Of a stretch of DNA of 64,000 bases, positions 48,692 through 56,876 are shown piece after piece; the first letter of the stretch is position 1; the number at the start of each line of letters is the position of its first letter. The notes below the pieces were generated by a model. The model saw only the letters and a list, made by a program, of their open reading frames with translations. It made no database searches and was not told the DNA's origin. This DNA is from Pseudomonas sp. CHM02 (GTDB lineage Bacteria > Pseudomonadota > Gammaproteobacteria > Pseudomonadales > Pseudomonadaceae): contig NZ_JFCA01000025.1 in assembly GCF_000612585.1 (NCBI RefSeq), positions 40,299 through 104,298 of the forward strand, given 5' to 3'. A program made the position numbers and the translations under genes.

Positions 48692-50086
48692 TCAAAAAAG
48701 CCGGTTGAGGCCGTCGTAGGCCGCTACCCGATAGGCTTCCGCCATGGTCGGGTAGTTGAACGTGGTGTTGACGAAATACTTGAGGGTATTGAGCTCACCC
48801 GGCTGGTTCATGATCGCCTGGCCGATGTGCACGATCTCCGACGCCTGGTAGCCGAAGCAATGCACGCCGAGTACCTCAAGGGTTTCGCGGTGGAACAGGA
48901 TCTTCAGCATGCCTTGCGGCTCACCGGCGATCTGCGCACGCGCCATGCTCTTGAAGAACGCCTTGCCCACTTCGTAAGGCACCTTGGCCTTGGTCAGTTC
49001 GTGCTCGTTCTTGCCGATCGAGCTGATCTCGGGAATGGTGTAGATCCCGGTCGGCACGTCGTTGACGTAGCGCCAGCTGCCGTTGTCGACGATGCTGCCA
49101 GCGGCCGAACGGCCCTGGTCATGGGCGGCACTGGCCAGGCTCGGCCAGCCGATCACGTCACCGGCACCGTAGATGTTGGTCACGCAGGTACGGTAGTTCT
49201 CGTCCACCTCGATCTGGCCACGGCTGTTGACCTTGACCCCGATGTTTTCCATGCCCAGCTTGTCGGTGTTGCCGGTACGACCGTTGCACCACAGCAAGGC
49301 GTCGGCCTTGATCTTCTTGCCGGATTTGAGGTGCAGGATCACCCCGTTGTCCAGGCCTTCGACGCGCTCGTACTCTTCGTTGTGGCGCACGGTGATGTTG
49401 TTGTTGCTGAAGTGATAGCTCAACGCCTGGGAGATTTCCGAGTCGAGGAAGCTCAGCAACTGGTCGCGGTTGTCCACCAGCTCGACCAATACACCGAGGC
49501 CGCTGAAGATCGAGGCGTATTCACAGCCGATCACACCGGCGCCGTAGATGATCAGTTTGCGCGGGGTGTGGCCCAGGCTCAGGATGGTGTCGCTATCGTA
49601 GATACGCGGGTGGTGGAAATCGATGTCCGCCGGGCGATACGGGCGCGAACCGGTGGCGATGATGATGTGCTTGGCCACCAGTTTCTCGACCACGCCGTTG
49701 GGGCAGACCACCTCGATGGTTTGCTCGTCGGCGAAGCTGCCGGTGCCGAAGAACAGGTCGACACGGTTACGGGCGTAGTAGCCGGTACGCGAAGCAACCT
49801 GCTTGGAGATGACTTTCTCGGCGCTTTTGAGCACGTCCGGGAACGAGAACCAGCGCGGCTCACCAATGGCCCGGAACATCGGGTTGGTGTTGAACTGCAT
49901 GATCTGGCGCACCGAGTGACGCAAGGCCTTGGACGGGATGGTGCCCAGGTGGGTGCAGTTACCGCCGACCTGGCGACGGCTATCGACCATCGCCACCTTG
50001 CGCCCAGCTTTGGCGGCGTTCATCGCCGCACCTTCTCCAGCCGGGCCGGAACCCAGTACCACCACGTCGTAGTTGTAGACAGCCAT
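48692..50086 (-). CDS. sthA: soluble pyridine nucleotide transhydrogenase
   Basis: A 464-residue FAD flavoprotein of the pyridine nucleotide-disulfide reductase family. It has [20 protein letters not shown] (FAD), [17 protein letters not shown], where the second redox Cys of relatives is replaced, as is normal for SthA, and [22 protein letters not shown] (NAD). It moves reducing power between NADPH and NAD+. Confidence 0.96.
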   Translation of the reverse strand: MAVYNYDVVVLGSGPAGEGAAMNAAKAGRKVAMVDSRRQVGGNCTHLGTIPSKALRHSVRQIMQFNTNPMFRAIGEPRWFSFPDVLKSAEKVISKQVASRTGYYARNRVDLFFGTGSFADEQTIEVVCPNGVVEKLVAKHIIIATGSRPYRPADIDFHHPRIYDSDTILSLGHTPRKLIIYGAGVIGCEYASIFSGLGVLVELVDNRDQLLSFLDSEISQALSYHFSNNNITVRHNEEYERVEGLDNGVILHLKSGKKIKADALLWCNGRTGNTDKLGMENIGVKVNSRGQIEVDENYRTCVTNIYGAGDVIGWPSLASAAHDQGRSAAGSIVDNGSWRYVNDVPTGIYTIPEISSIGKNEHELTKAKVPYEVGKAFFKSMARAQIAGEPQGMLKILFHRETLEVLGVHCFGYQASEIVHIGQAIMNQPGELNTLKYFVNTTFNYPTMAEAYRVAAYDGLNRLF

Positions 50087-50346
50087 GCGTACTCCTCAGA
50101 ACAGGCCAGGCGTACGGTTGGACGCCGGGCTAAATCATGCCGCGGCCAGCGGTCATGAAGGACAATTTGGCTCAAGTGTGTGAACCGGGGCACAGTCTAT
50201 ATAAGGCTCAACGCCGCGAACATTAACCCTTGGTCGCGTCGTAGGCCAGTCTTGCCTTTACTACACAGCGCAGATTATCCCTGAACCCTGCCGCTGCCGG
50301 AAAATGAATTAACCTGTAGCCACGCATCTTTTCAGGACGGGCCATT

Positions 50347-50880
50347 ATGCGGCATTTAGTTTTCTGTTTATTGCTGATGCTGTCGATCACGGCAAACGCC
50401 AATGAGGCGGATCGGCTCAAGCAGGCTGACTTCCCGGCACAGGCCCAGGCGTTGGCGCTGAAAAACCAGGCAGTGCTCACCTACCTCTGGGCGGATGTCT
50501 ACGCGGCTGCGCTGTACGCCCCGTCCGACCTGAGCGCCAAGCAGGCTTGGGCGCAACAAAAAGCGTTGCGCCTGACGCTGTACTACTTCCGTGACATCGA
50601 CCGCAATGATGTGATCAAAGCCGCCACTGCCACGCTGCAGCGCCAGCAGGCCAGCGCCCGACTGAAGTCCGAAATAGACAAACTGCACGCCAGTTTTCGC
50701 GATATCCGCAGCGGCGATCGGTATGCCCTGGATTTTCATCCGGGACGTGGTTTGAACCTGGAGATCAATGGGCAAGTGGTGTTCAGCAGTCGCGATGAGG
50801 AGCTAGCGAGGGCTTACCTGGGCATTTGGCTGGCGCCTAATGGGTTGTCGGATAGTTTGCGTGACAAATTGCTCAGGTAG
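50347..50880 (+). CDS. exported chalcone-isomerase-fold protein
   Basis: A 177-residue protein with a signal peptide (MRHLVFCLLLMLSITANA) and a chalcone-isomerase-like domain (VLTYLWADVYAAALYAP, LRLTLYYFRDIDRNDVIKAA). This bacterial family has no isomerase role established; function unknown. Lies opposite sthA with about 260 bases between. Confidence 0.8.
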   Translation: MRHLVFCLLLMLSITANANEADRLKQADFPAQAQALALKNQAVLTYLWADVYAAALYAPSDLSAKQAWAQQKALRLTLYYFRDIDRNDVIKAATATLQRQQASARLKSEIDKLHASFRDIRSGDRYALDFHPGRGLNLEINGQVVFSSRDEELARAYLGIWLAPNGLSDSLRDKLLR

Positions 50881-50894
50881 CCTGTTAGACCGCA

Positions 50895-50955
50895 ATCGCC
50901 GGCAAGCCGGCTCCTACAATGGAATGCCCCCCCAAGGAGCCGGCTTGCCGGCGAT
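50895..50955. repeat. REPIN (short inverted REP pair)
   Basis: ATCGCCGGCAAGCCGGCTCC and GGAGCCGGCTTGCCGGCGAT flank about 20 bases just after the chalcone-isomerase-like gene. Confidence 0.9.
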
Positions 50956-50990
50956 GAGGCCCGCCCAAACACCAAAAACTCCCAGGCATG

Positions 50991-51019
50991 AAAAAGCCCC
51001 GAACCAGTCGGGGCTTTTT
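50991..51019. terminator. terminator of gap
   Basis: AAAAAGCCCCGA pairs with TCGGGGCTTTTT around a 5-base loop. On the minus strand it sits 17 bases after the gap stop; it could also terminate the plus-strand gene. Confidence 0.9.
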
Positions 51020-51035
51020 CATTCAACGCAAACGC

Positions 51036-52484
51036 TTAACGCGGGAACGCAGGCGGGTTGACCCCGGCCATGTCTTCCATCACACGCACAACCTGGCAGC
51101 TGTAGCCGAACTCGTTGTCGTACCAGACGTACAGCACAACGCGGTTGTCCTGGCTAATGGTCGCTTCCGCGTCCACCACACCGGCGTGGCGCGAGCCAAC
51201 GAAGTCGGTGGAGACCACTTCCTGGGAATTGACGAAGTCGATTTGCTTGTGCAGATCGGAGTGCAGCGCCATGTAGCGCAGGTACTCGTTCATCTCTTCG
51301 CGGGTGGCGGCTTTCTCAAGGTTCAGGTTGAGGATGGCCATCGACACGTTTGGCGTCGGAACACGGATCGCGTTACCGGTCAGCTTGCCGGCCAGCTCAG
51401 GCAGGGCCTTGGCAGCGGCGGTGGCAGCACCGGTCTCGGTGATCACCATGTTCAACGCGGCGCTGCGACCACGGCGATCGCCCTTGTGGAAGTTGTCGAT
51501 CAGGTTCTGGTCGTTGGTGTACGAGTGAACGGTCTCGACGTGGCCGTTGACGATACCGAACTTGTCATTCACTGCCTTCAGCACCGGCACGATGGCGTTG
51601 GTGGTGCAGGAAGCGGCGGACACGATCTTGTCGTCAGCGGTGATTTCAGTGTGGTTGATGCCGTGAACGATGTTCTTCAGCTTGCCCTTGCCAGGCGCGG
51701 TGAGAACAACACGGTCGACACCCGGGCAGGCCAGGTGCTGACCCAGGCCTTCGGCATCACGCCATACACCGGTGTTGTCCACCAGCAGGGCGTCCTTGAT
51801 GCCGTACTGGGTGTAGTCCACCTCGGACGGGTTCTTCGCGTAGATCACCTGGATCAGGTTACCGTTGGCGGTGATGGTGTTGTTTTCTTCGTCGATGACG
51901 ATGGTGCCGTTGAACGGACCGTGTACCGAATCGCGACGCAGCAGGCTGGCGCGCTTGGTCAGGTCATTCTCGGCGCCTTTGCGCACCACGATGGCACGCA
52001 GGCGCAGGCCGTCGCCGCCACCGGTTTTTTCGATCAGGATACGTGCCAGCAGGCGACCGATACGGCCAAAGCCGTACAGGACAACGTCGGTGCCCTTGCG
52101 GGCCGCGGCGTTTTGCTGGCCAACCACTTCGGCCATTTCTTCGCGTACGAACTGCTCGGCGCTGCGGCCATTGCCTTCTTTACGGAATTTGTAGGCCAGT
52201 TTGCCCAGGTCTACCGACGCCGCGCCGAGCTTGAGCTCGCTCATGGCCTTGAGCAGTGGGAATGTTTCGTGGACGGAGAGTTCGCTGTCGTCGGCAGAGC
52301 GATGGCGTGCAAAGCGGTGGGCTTTGAGAATCGCGATGACGGACTGGTTGATCAGGCTGCGGCCATAGATCGAGCTCACCACATTGTTATTGCGGTACAG
52401 CTGACCGATAAGCGGGATCATCGCTTCTGCGAGTGCTTCACGGTCGATCCATTCACCAAGACACTGGTCGGGCTTCTGAGTCAC
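51036..52484 (-). CDS. gap: glyceraldehyde-3-phosphate dehydrogenase, long form with N-terminal extension
   Basis: A 482-residue GapDH. The catalytic part starts near residue 130 (DVVLYGFGRIGRLLARIL) and contains SAASCTTNAIVPVLKAV with the active-site Cys and the downstream His region. An extra N-terminal region of about 130 residues (LGEWIDREALAEAMIPLIGQLY, VNNVV-like, FRKEGNGRSAEQF) is not part of standard Gap; this long form is known in Pseudomonas. GTG at 52484 is chosen for its strong GGAAGG site five bases upstream; ATG at 52499 is possible. Likely acts in gluconeogenesis or NADPH supply, by inference. Confidence 0.9.
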   Translation of the reverse strand: MTQKPDQCLGEWIDREALAEAMIPLIGQLYRNNNVVSSIYGRSLINQSVIAILKAHRFARHRSADDSELSVHETFPLLKAMSELKLGAASVDLGKLAYKFRKEGNGRSAEQFVREEMAEVVGQQNAAARKGTDVVLYGFGRIGRLLARILIEKTGGGDGLRLRAIVVRKGAENDLTKRASLLRRDSVHGPFNGTIVIDEENNTITANGNLIQVIYAKNPSEVDYTQYGIKDALLVDNTGVWRDAEGLGQHLACPGVDRVVLTAPGKGKLKNIVHGINHTEITADDKIVSAASCTTNAIVPVLKAVNDKFGIVNGHVETVHSYTNDQNLIDNFHKGDRRGRSAALNMVITETGAATAAAKALPELAGKLTGNAIRVPTPNVSMAILNLNLEKAATREEMNEYLRYMALHSDLHKQIDFVNSQEVVSTDFVGSRHAGVVDAEATISQDNRVVLYVWYDNEFGYSCQVVRVMEDMAGVNPPAFPR

Positions 52485-52839
52485 GGGAACCTTCCACATG
52501 TAGGGGCTGAAAAAAGGGGCTACATTATGCCGCCCGACCGCCCTCGGAGCAATGCGCGTCCTACAACAAAAACCCCTTGCCAAAAAATACCGCCCCGCTA
52601 CAGCCCAGTAAATACGCGGGTTCCAGAAGGCCACCAGTTGGGAAAGCGTGCCGACTTGTCCGTAACCCTCCTAAACAATCGCGTATTTCGGCACTACATA
52701 TTGAGTCAAAACACGCCATTGTTTGTCTTAGCCACTACATTTCCTACAAACCGTAATAGGCTCAGTCAGAAACTGACAGGCGGCACCTTGGGCCGTTACA
52801 ATTACCGACTTTGTCGCAACGCTTGGAGCTCAACCTTCC
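52485..52839. other. divergent promoter region between gap and mfd
   Basis: It holds the start sites of gap and mfd. Hairpin-like stretches such as CTCAGTCAGAAACTGACAG (around 52763-52781) are present, but no known operator was recognised. No gene was seen in either strand. Confidence 0.4.
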
Positions 52840-55800
52840 GTGCCCGTTCTGCGTCTACCGCTTCTCCCTGCCGCGGCAGGTAAACAGCACTGGGGCAACC
52901 TGCCCGGTGCCGCCCTGAGCCTGGCCATCGCCGAGGCTGCCAGCGCAGCCAAGCGCTTTACCCTGCTGCTCACTGCCGACAGCCAGAGCGCCGAACGGCT
53001 GGAGCAGGAGCTGAGCTTCTTCGCCCCCGATTTGCCGGTGCTGCATTTTCCCGACTGGGAAACCCTGCCCTATGACCTGTTCTCGCCGCACCAGGACATC
53101 ATCTCCCAGCGCATCGCCAGCCTGTACCGCCTGCCGGAACTGGCCCACGGCGTGCTGGTGGTGCCGATCACCACGGCCCTGCATCGCCTGGCGCCGACCA
53201 AATTCCTGCTCGGCAGCAGCCTGGTCCTGGACATCGGCCAGAAGCTCAACGTAGAGCAGATGCGCACACGTCTGGAAGCCAGCGGCTACCGCTGCGTCGA
53301 CACGGTGTACGAGCACGGTGAGTTTGCGGTGCGCGGTGCGTTGATCGACCTGTTCCCGATGGGCAGCAAACTGCCCTATCGCATCGACCTGTTCGATGAC
53401 GAAATCGAGACGCTGCGTACCTTCGATCCGGAAAACCAGCGTTCCATCGACAAGGTCGACTCGGTCAAGCTGCTGCCGGCACGGGAATTCCCACTGCAAA
53501 AAGACGCGGTCACCCGCTTCAAGGCGCGCTTTCGTGAACGCTTCGACGTGGACTTCCGCCGCTGCCCGATCTTTCAGGACCTGAGCAGCGGGATCACACC
53601 GGCCGGTATCGAGTACTACCTGCCGCTGTTCTTCGACGAAACCTCCACCCTGTTCGATTACCTGCCCCAGGACACCCAAGTGTTCTCGCTGCCGGGTATC
53701 GAGCAGGCGGCGGAAAACTTCTGGAACGACGTGCGTAACCGCTACGAAGAGCGCCGCGTCGACCCCTCCCGTCCTTTATTGCCGCCCGCCGAACTGTTCC
53801 TGCCGGTGGAAGACTGCTTCGCACGCCTGAAAAACTGGCCGCGCGTGGTCGCCAGCCAGCAGGATGTCGACACCGGCGTCGGCCGCGAGCGCTTCCCCGC
53901 GGGCACGTTGCCCGACCTGGCGATCCAGGCCAAAACCACGCAACCGCTGGAGGCGCTGTCCAACTTCCTCGGCGACTTCCCCGGCCGCGTGCTGTTTACC
54001 GCCGAGTCTGCGGGCCGTCGCGAGGTGTTGCTGGAGCTGCTGGAACGCCTGAAGCTGCGCCCGAAAACCGTCGACAGCTGGCCGGATTTTGTCGCCAGCA
54101 AAGAACCCCTGGCGATCACCATTGCGCCGCTGGATGAAGGCCTGTTGCTGGACGACCCAGCCCTGGCGCTGATCGCCGAAAGCCCGCTGTTCGGCCAGCG
54201 CGTGATGCAGCGGCGTCGCCGTGAAAAACGCGCCGACGCCAACAATGACGCAGTGATCAAGAACCTCACAGAACTGCGCGAAGGCGCGCCGGTGGTGCAT
54301 ATCGATCACGGCGTCGGCCGCTACCTGGGCCTGCAGACCCTGGAGATCGACAACCAGGCCGCCGAATTCCTCACCATGGAATACGCCGAGGGCGCCAAGC
54401 TCTACGTGCCGGTGGCCAGCCTGCACCTGATCGCGCGCTACACCGGCAGCGACGATGCCCTGGCGCCGTTGCACCGCCTGGGCTCCGAGACCTGGCAGAA
54501 AGCCAAGCGCAAAGCGGCCGAGCAGGTGCGCGATGTCGCCGCCGAACTGCTCGACATCTATGCACGTCGCGCCGCCCGAGAGGGTTACGCCTTCGCCGAC
54601 CCGAAAGCCGACTATGCCACCTTCAGCGCCGGCTTCGCCTTCGAAGAAACCCCAGACCAGCAAACCACCATCGAAGCCGTACGCGCCGACATGCTCGCGC
54701 CCAAGCCGATGGACCGCCTGGTGTGCGGTGACGTGGGCTTCGGCAAGACCGAAGTGGCGATGCGCGCCGCCTTTATTGCAGTGCATGGCGGCAAGCAAGT
54801 AGCGATCCTGGTTCCCACCACCTTGCTCGCCCAGCAGCACTACAACAGCTTCCGCGACCGCTTCGCCGACTGGCCGGTGACCGTGGAAGTGATGAGCCGC
54901 TTCAAATCGGCCAAGGAAGTGAATGCGGCCGTCGCCGATCTGGCGGAAGGCAAGATCGATATCGTCATCGGCACGCACAAACTGCTGTCGGATGATGTGA
55001 AGATCAAGAACCTGGGCCTGGTGATCATCGACGAAGAACACCGCTTTGGTGTGCGCCAGAAAGAACAGCTCAAGGCCCTGCGCAGCGAAGTCGACATCCT
55101 CACCCTCACCGCCACGCCGATTCCGCGCACGTTGAACATGGCGGTGTCGGGCATGCGCGACCTGTCGATCATCGCCACGCCGCCGGCACGTCGTTTGTCG
55201 GTGCGCACGTTTGTGATGGAGCAGAACAAAAGCACGGTCAAGGAAGCGCTGCTGCGCGAACTGCTGCGCGGCGGGCAGGTTTACTACCTGCACAACGACG
55301 TGAAGACCATCGAGAAATGCGCCGCCGACCTCGCCGAACTGGTGCCGGAGGCGCGTATCGCCATCGGCCACGGGCAGATGCGCGAGCGTGAACTCGAACA
55401 GGTGATGAGCGACTTCTACCACAAGCGCTTCAACGTGCTGATCGCCTCGACCATCATCGAGACCGGCATCGACGTGCCGAGCGCCAACACCATCATCATC
55501 GAGCGCGCCGACAAGTTCGGCCTGGCGCAGCTTCACCAATTACGCGGCCGCGTCGGGCGCAGTCATCACCAGGCCTATGCCTATCTGCTGACACCACCGC
55601 GCCAGCAAATCACCGGCGATGCGGAAAAACGCCTGGAGGCCATTGCCAATACACAGGACCTGGGCGCCGGCTTTGTACTGGCCACCAACGACCTGGAAAT
55701 CCGTGGTGCCGGCGAACTGCTGGGCGACGGCCAGAGCGGGCAGATCCAGGCGGTCGGTTTCACCCTGTATATGGAGATGCTTGAGCGCGCGGTAAAAGCC

Positions 55801-56289
55801 ATCCGCAAAGGCGAGCAACCGAATCTCGATCAACCGCTGGGCGGCGGTCCGGAGATCAACCTGCGTTTGCCGGCGCTGATTCCCGAAGACTACCTGCCGG
55901 ACGTGCATGCGCGGCTGATCCTGTACAAACGCATCGCCTCGGCCACCGACGAAGAAGGCCTCAAGGACCTGCAGGTGGAGATGATCGACCGCTTCGGCCT
56001 GCTGCCGGAGCCGACCAAGAACCTGGTGCGCCTGACCCTGCTCAAATTGCAGGCCGAGCAGTTGGGCATCAAGAAGGTCGATGCCGGGCCGCAAGGCGGA
56101 CGCATCGAGTTCGAAGCGCAGACGCCGGTGGACCCCTTGGTACTGATCAAGCTGATCCAGGGCCAGCCCAACCGCTACAAGTTCGAAGGGGCTACGCTGT
56201 TCAAGTTCATGGTGCCGATGGAACGTGCCGAAGAACGCTTTAATACGTTGGAGGCGTTGTTCGAACGCCTCATCCCGAAATCTGCTTGA
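52840..56289 (+). CDS. mfd: transcription-repair coupling factor
   Basis: An 1149-residue Mfd that removes stalled RNA polymerase and recruits UvrA. In order: UvrB-homology N-terminal domains (PDLPVLHFPDWETLPYD), the RNA-polymerase interaction domain (VVHIDHGVGRYLGLQTLEI), the translocase (GDVGFGKTEVAMRAA Walker A, IDEEHRFGV with the DEEH box, TATPIPRTLNMA, QLRGRVGRSHHQAYAYLLTP) and the C-terminal D7 domain. It starts with GTG; the stop is followed within 15 bases by the next gene. Confidence 0.97.
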   Translation: MPVLRLPLLPAAAGKQHWGNLPGAALSLAIAEAASAAKRFTLLLTADSQSAERLEQELSFFAPDLPVLHFPDWETLPYDLFSPHQDIISQRIASLYRLPELAHGVLVVPITTALHRLAPTKFLLGSSLVLDIGQKLNVEQMRTRLEASGYRCVDTVYEHGEFAVRGALIDLFPMGSKLPYRIDLFDDEIETLRTFDPENQRSIDKVDSVKLLPAREFPLQKDAVTRFKARFRERFDVDFRRCPIFQDLSSGITPAGIEYYLPLFFDETSTLFDYLPQDTQVFSLPGIEQAAENFWNDVRNRYEERRVDPSRPLLPPAELFLPVEDCFARLKNWPRVVASQQDVDTGVGRERFPAGTLPDLAIQAKTTQPLEALSNFLGDFPGRVLFTAESAGRREVLLELLERLKLRPKTVDSWPDFVASKEPLAITIAPLDEGLLLDDPALALIAESPLFGQRVMQRRRREKRADANNDAVIKNLTELREGAPVVHIDHGVGRYLGLQTLEIDNQAAEFLTMEYAEGAKLYVPVASLHLIARYTGSDDALAPLHRLGSETWQKAKRKAAEQVRDVAAELLDIYARRAAREGYAFADPKADYATFSAGFAFEETPDQQTTIEAVRADMLAPKPMDRLVCGDVGFGKTEVAMRAAFIAVHGGKQVAILVPTTLLAQQHYNSFRDRFADWPVTVEVMSRFKSAKEVNAAVADLAEGKIDIVIGTHKLLSDDVKIKNLGLVIIDEEHRFGVRQKEQLKALRSEVDILTLTATPIPRTLNMAVSGMRDLSIIATPPARRLSVRTFVMEQNKSTVKEALLRELLRGGQVYYLHNDVKTIEKCAADLAELVPEARIAIGHGQMRERELEQVMSDFYHKRFNVLIASTIIETGIDVPSANTIIIERADKFGLAQLHQLRGRVGRSHHQAYAYLLTPPRQQITGDAEKRLEAIANTQDLGAGFVLATNDLEIRGAGELLGDGQSGQIQAVGFTLYMEMLERAVKAIRKGEQPNLDQPLGGGPEINLRLPALIPEDYLPDVHARLILYKRIASATDEEGLKDLQVEMIDRFGLLPEPTKNLVRLTLLKLQAEQLGIKKVDAGPQGGRIEFEAQTPVDPLVLIKLIQGQPNRYKFEGATLFKFMVPMERAEERFNTLEALFERLIPKSA

Positions 56290-56300
56290 AGGACGCCCCA

Positions 56301-56867
56301 ATGCGCCTGTTCCGCATTTTGAGCCTGTTGTTGGTGGTAGTGGCACCTGCGGCGTTCGCCGATAGCCCGTACCAGGTGGAAATGATCCTGGTGCGCCAGA
56401 ACGCGGAGCCGGTGATCAACAGCCGCGCCGCGCCGGAAAACTGGGATGCTGGCGCCGTGCGCCTGGGTGATAAGTTGAGCCCGCCGCGCCTGAGCAATAT
56501 CGTCGACAAGCTGCGTGCCGACTCAAGCTACACCGTGCTGGCACACAAGGCCTGGGAGCAGAACCTTGGCGAGCAACCGGTCAAAGTCGCCATCACCGAC
56601 GGCCAAGAGCAGTTCGGTCAGTTTCCCATCGAGGGCGTGTTGAGCCTGCAACTGGGGCGCTTTACCGATATCGACGCGAACTTCTGGATCAACCAGTTCG
56701 ACGCCAACGGCAGCGTGATCGCCAGTGAACACTTGAGCCAGACCGATGTGCGCACCAAGAACAACCAGCTCAATTACCTGGACGGCGGCCACCTGGCGCT
56801 GCTGATCAAGATCACCTCGCTGACCGCCAAGCCCCCCAGCGCACCACCGCCCGACATTCAGGACTGA
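56301..56867 (+). CDS. CsiV-like exported protein
   Basis: A 188-residue exported protein (signal MRLFRILSLLLVVVAPAAFA) of the CsiV family (YQVEMILVRQ, VLAHKAWEQNLGEQPVK, FPIEGVLSLQLGRFTDIDANFW). CsiV is a factor tied to peptidoglycan septal enzymes in P. aeruginosa. AAGGA precedes ATG 56301, and it follows mfd by 11 bases, so it is cotranscribed with it. Confidence 0.8.
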   Translation: MRLFRILSLLLVVVAPAAFADSPYQVEMILVRQNAEPVINSRAAPENWDAGAVRLGDKLSPPRLSNIVDKLRADSSYTVLAHKAWEQNLGEQPVKVAITDGQEQFGQFPIEGVLSLQLGRFTDIDANFWINQFDANGSVIASEHLSQTDVRTKNNQLNYLDGGHLALLIKITSLTAKPPSAPPPDIQD

Positions 56868-56876
56868 TCCAGCGCC

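Noticed and set aside
48692..50086. Loss of a redox cysteine in SthA
   Set aside because: The single Cys (GGNCTHLGT) is normal for soluble transhydrogenase, not a defect.
50988..52883. A 631-residue plus-strand frame over gap
   Set aside because: Antisense to gap and passes through a terminator; no motif.
53776..55539. A 587-residue minus-strand frame over mfd
   Set aside because: Antisense to a complete Mfd; shadow composition.
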